The notes under the pieces were generated by a model. The model worked only from the letters and a program-made list of their open reading frames with translations. It was not told where the DNA came from and ran no database searches. A program made the position numbers and the translations under genes. From positions 1 through 26,991 of the forward strand of contig CAYZYO010000014.1 in the NCBI GenBank assembly GCA_964482585.1: 26,991 bases of DNA, read 5' to 3'. Positions 1-6,440 of this stretch are shown here, one piece after another. Each line of letters begins with the position of its first letter. Within the stretch, counting starts at the first letter, position 1. Origin of the DNA: CAYZYO01 sp964482585 (lineage in GTDB: Bacteria > Bacillota > Syntrophomonadia > Syntrophomonadales > Syntrophomonadaceae).

Positions 1-331
1 TTTTAGCAGTGGCTGAGAGCATCACCAGCATAGAATCGGCTGCTCTTAAAGCAGCAACCACCTCAAAGTAAAAATCTGCATAGCCCGGAGTATCTAAAAC
101 ATTTATCTTATGATCCCGGTATTCACAGGGTACCAGTGATGTACTTATAGTAATTTTCTTTTTAATTTCTTCAGGATAAAAGTCAGCTACGGTATTTCCA
201 TCATCAACCTTACCTAACCTTTTTATAACTCCTGTATTAAAAATCATGGCCTCTGCCAGAGAGGTCTTGCCTGTCCCTCCATGACCCACCAAAGCTATGT
301 TGCGAATTTCACTACTAGGGTAACCCTTCAT
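1..331 (-). CDS. EF-G-family translational GTPase, N-terminal part (cut by window edge)
   Basis: The first ~110 residues of a GTPase of the EF-G family are visible; the rest lies left of base 1. The P-loop GHGGTGKT is at residues 17-24 and the G3 motif DTPG follows at about residue 80, after a switch-I-like stretch. The N-terminus (MKGYPSSEIRNIALVGHGG) and the alanine-rich stretch after DTPGYADF resemble the EF-G-like paralogues (FusA2 type) of Firmicutes more than housekeeping EF-G, but this cannot be settled from the fragment. A GAGGAGG ribosome site sits 7-8 bases before the ATG. It lies downstream of the surE operon on the same strand, with a 70-base gap. Confidence 0.85.
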   Translation of the reverse strand, partial: MKGYPSSEIRNIALVGHGGTGKTSLAEAMIFNTGVIKRLGKVDDGNTVADFYPEEIKKKITISTSLVPCEYRDHKINVLDTPGYADFYFEVVAALRAADSMLVMLSATAK

Positions 332-401
332 CAAATAACCTCCTCAAAATTTCTATAGCTGTAAAAATGGTACTATACTTTTTATAAACTAGCAAAAACT
401 T

Positions 402-662
402 TTAATTGTTTTTTTGAAATATATAAAAAATACAATAAAGAAGCAGCATTACAATAATAAATAGGATTAATTGATATATCATAACTCCTCTAAAGGAATC
501 TACTATAAGTGTAAACACCACCCCTAATGCCAGGGGGAAAAGCACCAATTTATTAAATGGCTTATCAGGATAATCAGGATCTACTCTCTTTTTACTGAAA
601 TATGAAGAGTTCAGCAGTAAAAAAAATATTCCGGTGTTTATAACAAAGCTAAGAAATGTCAT
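402..662 (-). CDS. Small membrane protein overlapping surE
   Basis: This encodes an 86-residue hydrophobic protein that I do not recognise. Three hydrophobic stretches are visible: the N-terminal TFLSFVINTGIFFLLL, a central LVLFPLALGVVFTLIV, and a C-terminal run from IYQLILF to FYIF. They are separated by a charged loop (SKKRVDPDYPDKPFNK). I chose the ATG at 662 rather than the one at 674, because GGTGA lies five bases before 662 while nothing usable precedes 674. The start lies inside the last codons of surE, giving a 14-base overlap and suggesting translational coupling as the last gene of the operon. Confidence 0.6.
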   Translation of the reverse strand: MTFLSFVINTGIFFLLLNSSYFSKKRVDPDYPDKPFNKLVLFPLALGVVFTLIVDSFRGVMIYQLILFIIVMLLLYCIFYIFQKNN

Positions 663-1446
663 CTTTATCACCATTTAATTTTTCCAGGTAACACGCAAAA
701 GATTCCCTGAATTGTTTAATAAGCTCATAATCAGTTAAGTCCAGGTGAATAGGTGTTACACTAATCCAACCTTGTTCTACAGCAATTACATCACTATCTT
801 CTTCCTGGTATTCGTCCACAACTCCCCCTCCCAACCAGTAGTATGTATTTCCACGGGGATCCTGTCTTTCTTCAAACAGGTTATCATAGTTTCTTACTCC
901 TAGTCTGGTAATCCTGATACCTTGGATAGCCTGCGGAGGGATTGCCGGAATATTTATATTAATTAAAGTTTCCTTGTCTAACCCTTTTCTCATAACTGTT
1001 TTAACCATTTGTTTTGTTATACGGGCCGAAAAATTAAAATCCATGTTCTTATCATAAGAATTCAGAGAAATCGCAAAAGAGGGCACTCCCATAATAACTC
1101 CTTCAGCAGCTGCAGATACAGTTCCAGAATATAATACGTCGGTTCCCAGATTAGCTCCATGATTAATCCCTGACACTACCAGGTCAATCTTATCTGTTAT
1201 TAATTTGTTAATTGCCAGCTTCACACAATCAACCGGGGTTCCTTCAGCCACCCATCCTGCCTTAATCCCCGGAATATTCACCCTGGCGACTCTAATGGGA
1301 TCAAATACAGTAATAGAATGCCCTGTTCCGCTTCTTTCACGATCAGGTGCAACGACATAAATTTCGGCTATTGAACTCAATTCCTTCATGAGAGCTTGAA
1401 TACCCCTGGCATTAATGCCATCATCATTACATAAAAGGATTCTCAT
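649..1446 (-). CDS. surE: 5'/3'-nucleotidase SurE
   Basis: SurE is a cytosolic metal-dependent nucleoside-monophosphate phosphatase, classically linked to stationary-phase survival. At 265 residues it has the usual family length. The N-terminal NDDGI motif gives the metal-binding Asp8 and Asp9. Ser39 lies in RERSGTGHSIT, and Asn95 in VSGINHGANLGTDVLYSGT; these match the four metal ligands known for the family. Its ATG overlaps the stop codon of lepB by four bases (ATGA type), so the two are translated from one message. The small membrane-protein gene overlaps its own 3' end. Confidence 0.95.
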   Translation of the reverse strand: MRILLCNDDGINARGIQALMKELSSIAEIYVVAPDRERSGTGHSITVFDPIRVARVNIPGIKAGWVAEGTPVDCVKLAINKLITDKIDLVVSGINHGANLGTDVLYSGTVSAAAEGVIMGVPSFAISLNSYDKNMDFNFSARITKQMVKTVMRKGLDKETLININIPAIPPQAIQGIRITRLGVRNYDNLFEERQDPRGNTYYWLGGGVVDEYQEEDSDVIAVEQGWISVTPIHLDLTDYELIKQFRESFACYLEKLNGDKDDIS

Positions 1447-1988
1447 TCAAAAGAAACCTCCCGTTCCATAACACAGATTTCCTTTATTGGCCAGTATACT
1501 AAAAAAGCTTTCCCTTTAATATGGTCCCTGGTCAACCAGGCATTCCACCTGTGACTATCGAAACTATTGTTTCTATAATCACCTAATACAAAATAAGCGT
1601 CTTCGGGAACAACTACCGGTCCATACTCATAATTAATAGTTTCAGCTAGATATGGTTCAACCAGGGAACGTTCATTAATATATACCTTTCCATCTTTTAT
1701 TTCGACTGTTTCTCCGGGAAGCCCTATCACCCTTTTAATATAATCAAAATTCGAATTAAGAACATCAGGAGGATCAAAAACTACAATATCTCCTCTTTCA
1801 GGGTCCTTAAAATAATATATGAATTTATTAACCATAACTCTGTCCTGCAGCTGTATAGTCGGCAGCATTGAACCAGTCGGTATTATTCTCCCTTCAATAA
1901 CAAAAGTCCTGAGAATCATTGCCAGAATAAAGGCAATAACAATAATACTTATAGTCTCTTTAATAAATGCTCCTGCTTTTTTACCCAT
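1443..1988 (-). CDS. lepB: Signal peptidase I
   Basis: This type I signal peptidase cleaves signal peptides from secreted proteins at the outer face of the membrane. The 181-residue protein has a single N-terminal membrane anchor (about residues 12-31). The catalytic Ser40 is in PTGSMLPT and the general-base Lys85 in YIKRVIGLPGE. The C-terminal box GDYRNNSFDSHRW corresponds to the family's GDNRxxSxDSR, with Tyr for Asn at the third position and His for the usual residue before Arg. A GGGGTGAG ribosome site precedes the ATG. It follows the small DUF4264 gene by 16 bases and overlaps surE by four. Confidence 0.95.
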   Translation of the reverse strand: MGKKAGAFIKETISIIVIAFILAMILRTFVIEGRIIPTGSMLPTIQLQDRVMVNKFIYYFKDPERGDIVVFDPPDVLNSNFDYIKRVIGLPGETVEIKDGKVYINERSLVEPYLAETINYEYGPVVVPEDAYFVLGDYRNNSFDSHRWNAWLTRDHIKGKAFLVYWPIKEICVMEREVSFE

Positions 1989-2004
1989 AACTCACCCCAA
2001 CCAT

Positions 2005-2178
2005 CTAAAATTTATAGATATTAATTGTCATTTCATTATTATTTTTCCCTTTAGTTAAACCAAACATAATATTATTCTGTTTCACATTCTTATTCAAAAA
2101 ATCAATTATATATACAAGTTCCGGGTTGGTGCTAAAACTCTTAGATGCAATCAGCTGTAGTTTTTCTTTCTCCTCCAT
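2005..2178 (-). CDS. DUF4264 / YpmA-like small protein
   Basis: I found this 57-codon gene by reading the minus strand. The sequence starts MEEKEKLQLIASKSF and ends NEMTINIYKF. The central DFLNKNVKQNNIMFGL resembles the core of Bacillus YpmA (DUF4264), a ~56-residue family of unknown function in Firmicutes; the match is from memory of the family. A strong GGAGAGGAG ribosome site lies six bases before the ATG. It is the first gene of the lepB-surE operon, 16 bases ahead of lepB, and has a sigma-A-like promoter just upstream. Confidence 0.75.
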   Translation of the reverse strand: MEEKEKLQLIASKSFSTNPELVYIIDFLNKNVKQNNIMFGLTKGKNNNEMTINIYKF

Positions 2179-2202
2179 AATCTCCTCTCCTTCCCCTGTA
2201 TA

Positions 2203-2231
2203 ATTTTAAGTTAAGCACCTCTTATTTACAA
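2203..2231 (-). promoter_or_regulatory. Sigma-A-type promoter of the DUF4264-lepB-surE operon
   Basis: On the minus strand, TTGTAA (2231-2226) and TAAAAT (2208-2203) are separated by exactly 17 bases and lie about 25 bases upstream of the first start codon. Each box is near consensus. Transcription would start only a few bases before the ribosome site, so the leader is very short. Confidence 0.5.
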
Positions 2232-2295
2232 GTATCACCAGAATAAAACCTGGTTTTTCTGGCAGTTAGTATTGAGAGTTTGCCATAATTCAAGA

Positions 2296-2407
2296 ATGGT
2301 TCCACTGCGAAAAGTAGTATGTATACATTATATACCGTAGAGGAGACTCAGTCTCCCTTAAATACTGTTATTATTTGACTAGCAGGAGACTTAATCTCCT
2401 CTACGGA
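2296..2407 (-). repeat. Palindromic repeat family 1, copy A
   Basis: Two arms, CCGTAGAGGAGACTCAGTCTCC and its imperfect inverse ending CTCCTCTACGG, surround an AT-rich spacer, so the whole unit can fold as a long hairpin with smaller hairpins in its arms. The outer flank (TTCCACTGCG, AAAGTAGTAT, TATACATTATATACC) is shared, in inverted orientation, with the right end of copy B near 11090-11135. It lies between DUF366 and the lepB operon and is non-coding. Confidence 0.8.
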
Positions 2408-2449
2408 TGCAAGAATTCTAATGATATAAAATCAGTGTCATGCAAATCT

Positions 2450-3016
2450 TTAATTGTTAAACTTCACCCCCCTTACTTTGCACCTCTCTTCATATATTCC
2501 TTCCAATTCCTTTCTATAACTTAACATAATGTTTTGAGCAAAAGATTTAATATCTTTTATTCCGAGTTCTTTAAGCCCCAGGGTTTTGACCGGTTCATCT
2601 CTGGTATCAAGATTGATTCCAGTATAAAGCAAGGCTGATACTGTAGAACTTATTGCTATTGCTATTGATAATCTCCTTTTATTCGAATACAGGTCACCAC
2701 CTATACGAGTTATTCTGATACCGTATTTCTCGAGTTCTTCCTTAATCGAGACTATTAGCAGTCTTTTCCGATAAACAGCTATGTCTAAGTTATTATCAAA
2801 GTGTTCAATAACAAAATGAAGCATCAGGTCTGAGCACGTGAAAACCTCCCCGCTTTGATCCTTTATCTTTAATATATTCTCAAGTGGTATATCCGCATTA
2901 CCTATAAATGATACAATGGAGTCTGATTCTAACTTAAAGTTTTTATATATCCAGTGTGGTTCAAATTGGCTTCCTGAATAATCAAGTTTATTATTTACAT
3001 ACAGTGTTTGCATCAA
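2450..3016 (-). CDS. DUF366 family protein
   Basis: This 188-residue soluble protein is recognised as DUF366 from its N-terminal pattern (YSGSQFEPHWIYKNF, followed by a conserved SIVSFIGNADI-type segment) and the central RLSIAIAISSTVSALLYTGIN. The function is not established. There are no membrane segments. The first codon is TTG immediately followed by ATG at 3013; either can be the start behind GGAGGGTGAT, and the ATG is slightly better spaced. It is divergent from the CoA-transferase gene across a 285-base intergenic region. Confidence is high for the coding call, moderate for the family name. Confidence 0.75.
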   Translation of the reverse strand: MMQTLYVNNKLDYSGSQFEPHWIYKNFKLESDSIVSFIGNADIPLENILKIKDQSGEVFTCSDLMLHFVIEHFDNNLDIAVYRKRLLIVSIKEELEKYGIRITRIGGDLYSNKRRLSIAIAISSTVSALLYTGINLDTRDEPVKTLGLKELGIKDIKSFAQNIMLSYRKELEGIYEERCKVRGVKFNN

Positions 3017-3204
3017 CGAGTATCACCCTCCTTCTTAATAAGCTCTGGTTAACTCTATTACGGTTAATTATTAGCTAATTTAAAAATTTGATGCATAAAA
3101 ATTACAAATTAAATCTGCACTTTTAATTACTTTTCCCATCATAAATTGAAGTTACACCCTGTGTTTATTGTATAAATAGCCGGCCAGCAAATTCGACAAA
3201 TTAT

Positions 3205-3219
3205 TCAAGATATTCTTGA
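3205..3219. promoter_or_regulatory. Palindrome between DUF366 and the CoA-transferase (possible operator)
   Basis: TCAAGATATTCTTGA is a 15-base inverted repeat with five-base arms, about 85 bases upstream of the CoA-transferase start. It could be a regulator site for either divergent gene. No regulator is assigned and no clear sigma-A boxes were found nearby, so this is weak. Confidence 0.25.
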
Positions 3220-3301
3220 TGTCATAATTACAAAAAAATGCTATATTTTAATTTGGTGGATAAATAATTTATTTTTATATGTTTGGAGGAATTTTGCTTA
3301 T

Positions 3302-4657
3302 ATGAATATTTGGATGAAACAATATGCAGAAAAGCTTTTAAGTGCCGATGAGGCAGTAAAAATTGTCAAATCAGGTGACTGGGTAGAATATGGTGAATTT
3401 GTAATGCAGGCTAAAGACTTGGATGCTGCACTTGCTCGAAGGAAAGATAAATTAAAAGATGTTAAAATCCGTACTACAACCATAATGATGACTCCTGAGA
3501 TAGTCAAAGCTGATCCTGAAGGCAAACACTTTATTCTTAATGACTGGCATTTCTCAGGCTTTTCCCGGGCATTGCAGGATAATAATCTATGCTATGCCGT
3601 TCCTTTCGCCTACCACGAATCTGATAAGCTATACGATATGTATGCTGAGATTGATGTAGCTTTTATTCCAGTTGCCCCAATGGATAACCATGGTTTTTTT
3701 AACCTTGGAACCTCAAATTCACATACCCTGTTTTCAATTAAAAAAGCAAAAAAGGTAATACTAGAAGTAAATACTTCGATTCCTGTCTGCTGCGGTGGAA
3801 GTCATGAAGCGGTTCATATCTCTGAAGCTGATTATATAGTTGAAAGCATTACTAACCCACCTCTGCTGGAACTTCCCTCCATTCCAATAAGCGACGTAGA
3901 CCGGAAAATTGCCAGTATTATCATGGAACAGATGGAGGATGGGGTGTGTCTGCAGCTGGGTATAGGGGCTATGCCAAATTCTGTAGGAGCAATGATTGCC
4001 GAATCTGATCTTAAGGATCTAGGTGTCCATACCGAAATGCTCGTCGATTCTTATGTTGACATGTATAATGCAGGAAGAATTACAGGTGCAAACAAAGCCC
4101 TGGATAGATATAAAATGGCGTATACCTTTGCTATGGGCACTAAAAAACTCTACCAGTTTATCCATAACAACCGGGTCTGTGCCAGCTATCCGGTATCTTA
4201 CATAAATAAACCATATAATATTGGCCAGAATGATAAGGTCTTTGCTATTAACAATGCGCTTGAGGTAGATTTATACAGCCAGGTAGCATCAGAATCTACA
4301 GGGTTCCGTCAAATATCGGGGACCGGAGGCCAGTTTGACTTTATTTTCGGTGCTTTTCAATCAAAGGGCGGCAAAGGCTTTTTATGTCTTAGTTCAACCA
4401 CCAAATTAAAAGACGGCAGAATTGTATCGCGAATTAGACCCACGTTTTCCCCCGGAACCATAGTAACGGTTCCCAGATCTTTGGTTTCTTATATAGTCAC
4501 TGAATATGGTATAGTAAATATGAAAGCAAAATCTACCTGGCAACGCGCCGAAGCATTAATTAGTATCGCCCATCCTATGTTTAGAGATGGTTTGATCAAG
4601 GAAGCAGAAAAGATGAATATCTGGCGTAGAACTAATAAAATAGCGGTCGGTTATTAA
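3302..4657 (+). CDS. CoA-transferase, butyryl-CoA:acetate / 4-hydroxybutyrate type
   Basis: At 451 residues it matches the cytosolic acetyl-CoA hydrolase/transferase family that moves CoA between acetate and short-chain acids. GVHTEML (around Glu245) is the likely catalytic glutamate by analogy with the 4-hydroxybutyrate CoA-transferases. AINNALEVDLYSQVASES and the glycine-rich SGTGGQFDFIFGA are family signatures of the C-terminal CoA-binding half. In a butyrate oxidiser it would activate butyrate using acetyl-CoA and release acetate; exact substrate is not readable from sequence. The ATG follows GGAGGA by nine bases. A small membrane-protein gene follows after 36 bases on the same strand. 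Confidence 0.85.
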   Translation: MNIWMKQYAEKLLSADEAVKIVKSGDWVEYGEFVMQAKDLDAALARRKDKLKDVKIRTTTIMMTPEIVKADPEGKHFILNDWHFSGFSRALQDNNLCYAVPFAYHESDKLYDMYAEIDVAFIPVAPMDNHGFFNLGTSNSHTLFSIKKAKKVILEVNTSIPVCCGGSHEAVHISEADYIVESITNPPLLELPSIPISDVDRKIASIIMEQMEDGVCLQLGIGAMPNSVGAMIAESDLKDLGVHTEMLVDSYVDMYNAGRITGANKALDRYKMAYTFAMGTKKLYQFIHNNRVCASYPVSYINKPYNIGQNDKVFAINNALEVDLYSQVASESTGFRQISGTGGQFDFIFGAFQSKGGKGFLCLSSTTKLKDGRIVSRIRPTFSPGTIVTVPRSLVSYIVTEYGIVNMKAKSTWQRAEALISIAHPMFRDGLIKEAEKMNIWRRTNKIAVGY

Positions 4658-4693
4658 AAAGGTTTATCTCTAGTTTTTGAGGGGGAGATTTTT

Positions 4694-4930
4694 TTGGTTA
4701 TTGGACTGGTGTTTCTGGGATTAGGAATTGTCATGCTGCTCTACAGTATTATGTCGTATAATAGAGCTTGCACTAGCCTTGCCCATCTAAGAGAGGAAGA
4801 CTTAGTAAGCTATTATCTAGACTTAGCAGTAAAATTGTTGCCTATGCCCTTTTGGTCTGCTGTTTTTAGTGTCTTATTTATTATCCTGGCATTGATAATA
4901 ATTTTAATTAACATACCGGTGGTTTTTTAA
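4694..4930 (+). CDS. Small two-helix membrane protein
   Basis: This encodes 78 residues with two clear membrane helices: VIGLVFLGLGIVMLLYSIM at the N-terminus, and a C-terminal run AVFSVLFIILALIIILI. A short polar segment with ARG, GLU and ASP residues joins them. I do not recognise a family. The start is TTG at 4694, preceded by GAGGGGGAG at suitable distance. It follows the CoA-transferase by 36 bases and may be cotranscribed with it; the stop is only four bases from the end of the convergent transporter gene. Confidence 0.6.
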   Translation: MVIGLVFLGLGIVMLLYSIMSYNRACTSLAHLREEDLVSYYLDLAVKLLPMPFWSAVFSVLFIILALIIILINIPVVF

Positions 4931-4934
4931 ACCC

Positions 4935-5381
4935 CTAATCCAGAAGTAATATACGCGTTCCTAGAGCAAGAAACAGTATTCCTAATAAATCAATATATTT
5001 GAAATCATATTTATCCATACCAAAAGCCCCTGTGCTATCAATAGCTACTGCAGTTAATATCTGGGCCACAATTATTGCAGTAGTCACATTCCCAACTCCT
5101 ATCTCTGGTATGCTTCTTACGACCGCATAGATTATCAAAACATTAAGTATGCCTCCTAAGAATGCATACCAGGGTACACTTCCTATCTTATCAAGACCTT
5201 CAAAACCCCTCCCTATAAGAATTATTATCAAGGTGACACTTAGAGTTCCGATAACATGTACTAATAATGTCGACTGCCAGATACCGACTATTTTTCCTAA
5301 GACTGCATTAAAAGTCCCCTGTAAGGCCATAGCTGATCCAGATAAGGCAGCAATTACAATATATAACCAGTTCACGTACAA
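4935..5381 (-). CDS. DMT-superfamily membrane protein (YdcZ/DUF606)
   Basis: The 148-residue protein is almost entirely hydrophobic, with about five membrane segments and the length typical of DUF606/YdcZ half-size transporters. The N-terminal LSGSAMALQGTFNAVLGKIVG, with its Gln and small-residue pattern, is characteristic, as is the later GVGNVTTAIIVAQILTAV. DUF606 proteins belong to the drug/metabolite transporter superfamily; a substrate cannot be predicted. It converges with the small membrane-protein gene. An AAGGAGA-like site lies before the ATG. Confidence 0.85.
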   Translation of the reverse strand: MYVNWLYIVIAALSGSAMALQGTFNAVLGKIVGIWQSTLLVHVIGTLSVTLIIILIGRGFEGLDKIGSVPWYAFLGGILNVLIIYAVVRSIPEIGVGNVTTAIIVAQILTAVAIDSTGAFGMDKYDFKYIDLLGILFLALGTRILLLD

Positions 5382-5460
5382 TATTCTCCTTAAATCTTTT
5401 TTTCATATCTTCCGATGTTTTAAGAAAATTTATACTTGGTTTCGCTGCGAATATTTTATA

Positions 5461-5512
5461 GTTGGTTAGTTGGTTAGTTGGTTGGTCGGTTGGGCAGTTG
5501 GGCAGGGGTGGG
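5461..5512 (+). repeat. G-rich tandem repeat with a G-quadruplex motif
   Basis: Degenerate tandem copies of TTAGTTGG and TTGG grade into GGGCAGTTGGGCAGGGG followed by TGGG. The runs at 5492-5494, 5500-5502, 5505-5508 and 5510-5512 meet the canonical four-tract G3+ quadruplex rule with loops of five, two and one bases. No gene overlaps it. Confidence 0.7.
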
Positions 5513-5560
5513 TATAGGTGTGGATTTATAAGGTGCAGACAGATACCGGAAACAATCGTT

Positions 5561-5623
5561 CAATCTGTGTCCATCTATGGTTAATCACCCACTTTATTTT
5601 CATCAGCGGTTATGTCCTGCGGG
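5561..5623 (+). repeat. Dispersed repeat family 2, copy 1
   Basis: This shares about 60 bases with 13689-13749 in the same orientation, including GGTTAATCACC, CTTTATTTT and TGTCCTGCGG separated by diverged positions. No coding potential is visible. It sits in the gene-free stretch 5382-5771. Confidence 0.65.
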
Positions 5624-5683
5624 AATGAATAATTAATTATAGAATTATCACGACTGCAATTATTTTTTTATAACACCTGTTCT

Positions 5684-5710
5684 TAACAGCAGCCTTGGGC
5701 TGTTTTTTTT
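5684..5710 (+). terminator. Orphan rho-independent terminator upstream of the TIGR04086 gene
   Basis: AACAGCAGCC, a three-base loop and GGCTGTT form a stem of about seven pairs, immediately followed by eight T. The only gene upstream on this strand ends at 4930, so either it terminates a long read-through or unannotated transcript, or it acts as a leader attenuator. A short CTGTT-CTT-AACAG pairing just before it could compete with the stem. Confidence 0.55.
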
Positions 5711-5771
5711 GCTAATACAGTCATAAATGCTATTTTAATAACATAATTTTCAAGAAGAGGAGGTGTTATTA

Positions 5772-6146
5772 ATGAAAAATAACCTGTCCATTGAATTAAG
5801 AGGGTTGGCCAGAATCCTATTGGTTTCAATAGTTCTCTGCTTGGTATCAGCTATTATTGTTTATTATTCCGGTTTGAGAGAAACACTTCTTGCTCCTTTG
5901 GGAAAACTAATATTAATAATCAGCATTTTTTTTGGTGGATGCTATGTTAGTAAGACCTATGGCAGTAAAGGACTGGTCCGAGGAATGAGTACGGGAACTA
6001 TGTTTTTTCTTCTCATCTTAATTGCAACCCTTGTTTTCAATCCTGCCGTTGTTAGTTTAAAAACATTCTTTTACACCCTTATAATATGTATTGTATCTGG
6101 TGGTCTCGGGGGTATACTAGGAATTGGGTTGAGTGATACTAACTGA
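5772..6146 (+). CDS. TIGR04086-family membrane protein
   Basis: This encodes 124 residues with four membrane helices and the family's glycine-rich signatures: FGGCYVSKTYGSKGLVRGMSTG in the middle (residues about 57-78) and SGGLGGILGIGL at the C-terminus. TIGR04086 (YrzE-like) proteins are found in spore-forming Firmicutes, with no known function. I place the start at the ATG at 5772, nine bases inside a possible GTG start at 5763, because AGGAGGTG lies at proper distance from 5772 and overlaps 5763. Upstream, TCATAAA and CATAATTT with 14 bases between them resemble a sigma-E promoter; this is only suggestive. Confidence 0.8.
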   Translation: MKNNLSIELRGLARILLVSIVLCLVSAIIVYYSGLRETLLAPLGKLILIISIFFGGCYVSKTYGSKGLVRGMSTGTMFFLLILIATLVFNPAVVSLKTFFYTLIICIVSGGLGGILGIGLSDTN

Positions 6147-6168
6147 ATTGTCTTTGATAAATAAACAT

Positions 6169-6231
6169 AAAAAAACTCCTTAAATAAGACCATTTTAGCT
6201 AAAAATAAGGAGTAGATATCTCTACTCCTTA
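6169..6231 (-). terminator. Terminator of spoVM with two overlapping hairpins
   Basis: On the minus strand an 11-pair stem (TAAGGAGTAGA, loop GATA, TCTACTCCTTA; 6231-6206) is followed by TTTTT. Its downstream arm can instead pair with TAAGGAGT at 6182-6175, which is followed by seven T, giving a second terminator with a 23-base loop. The two structures are mutually exclusive. The first stem begins inside the last codons of spoVM and contains its stop codon. Confidence 0.7.
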
Positions 6232-6302
6232 AACTCTATACCCCTAATTTTATATAAAATAACTCGTAAAAAACGAGGAAGTTTAATATAAAATACTCTC
6301 AC
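6222..6302 (-). CDS. spoVM: Stage V sporulation protein M (SpoVM)
   Basis: A 26-codon gene, same length as Bacillus SpoVM. The product begins MRVFYIKLPRFL and ends RGIEFKE; the IKLPRFL core aligns without gaps to IKLPKFL of B. subtilis SpoVM, including Pro9, and a Gly is kept at position 21. SpoVM is an amphipathic helix that recognises the convex forespore membrane and anchors the coat protein SpoIVA. The start is GTG at 6302, behind a strong GGAGGGGTGAG ribosome site with a five-base spacer. It lies 138 bases after dinG on the same strand and has its own terminator and a possible sigma-E promoter. Confidence 0.88.
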   Translation of the reverse strand: MRVFYIKLPRFLRVILYKIRGIEFKE

Positions 6303-6369
6303 TAATTCTCACCCCTCCAACATCAATTTTTTGCCGAAACTCAGTAATCCTAGAGGCGTTCGGTTAATA

Positions 6370-6398
6370 CATTGTAGCTATTTAATTCATTTTATGAA
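6370..6398 (-). promoter_or_regulatory. Possible sigma-E promoter of spoVM
   Basis: On the minus strand TTCATAAA is followed, 12-13 bases later, by GCTACAATG, which differs from the sigma-E -10 CATACAAT at two positions. The spacing is slightly short. spoVM is a sigma-E gene in B. subtilis, which makes this plausible but not proven. Confidence 0.3.
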
Positions 6399-6440
6399 GA
6401 CTAATACAAAAAAGTTACTCTTATTTTAAAAACACATAGT

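Noticed and set aside
1433..1450. Second Fur-like match (GATTCTCATTC) at the surE start
   Set aside because: It lies within the surE start codons and lacks the second half of the palindrome.
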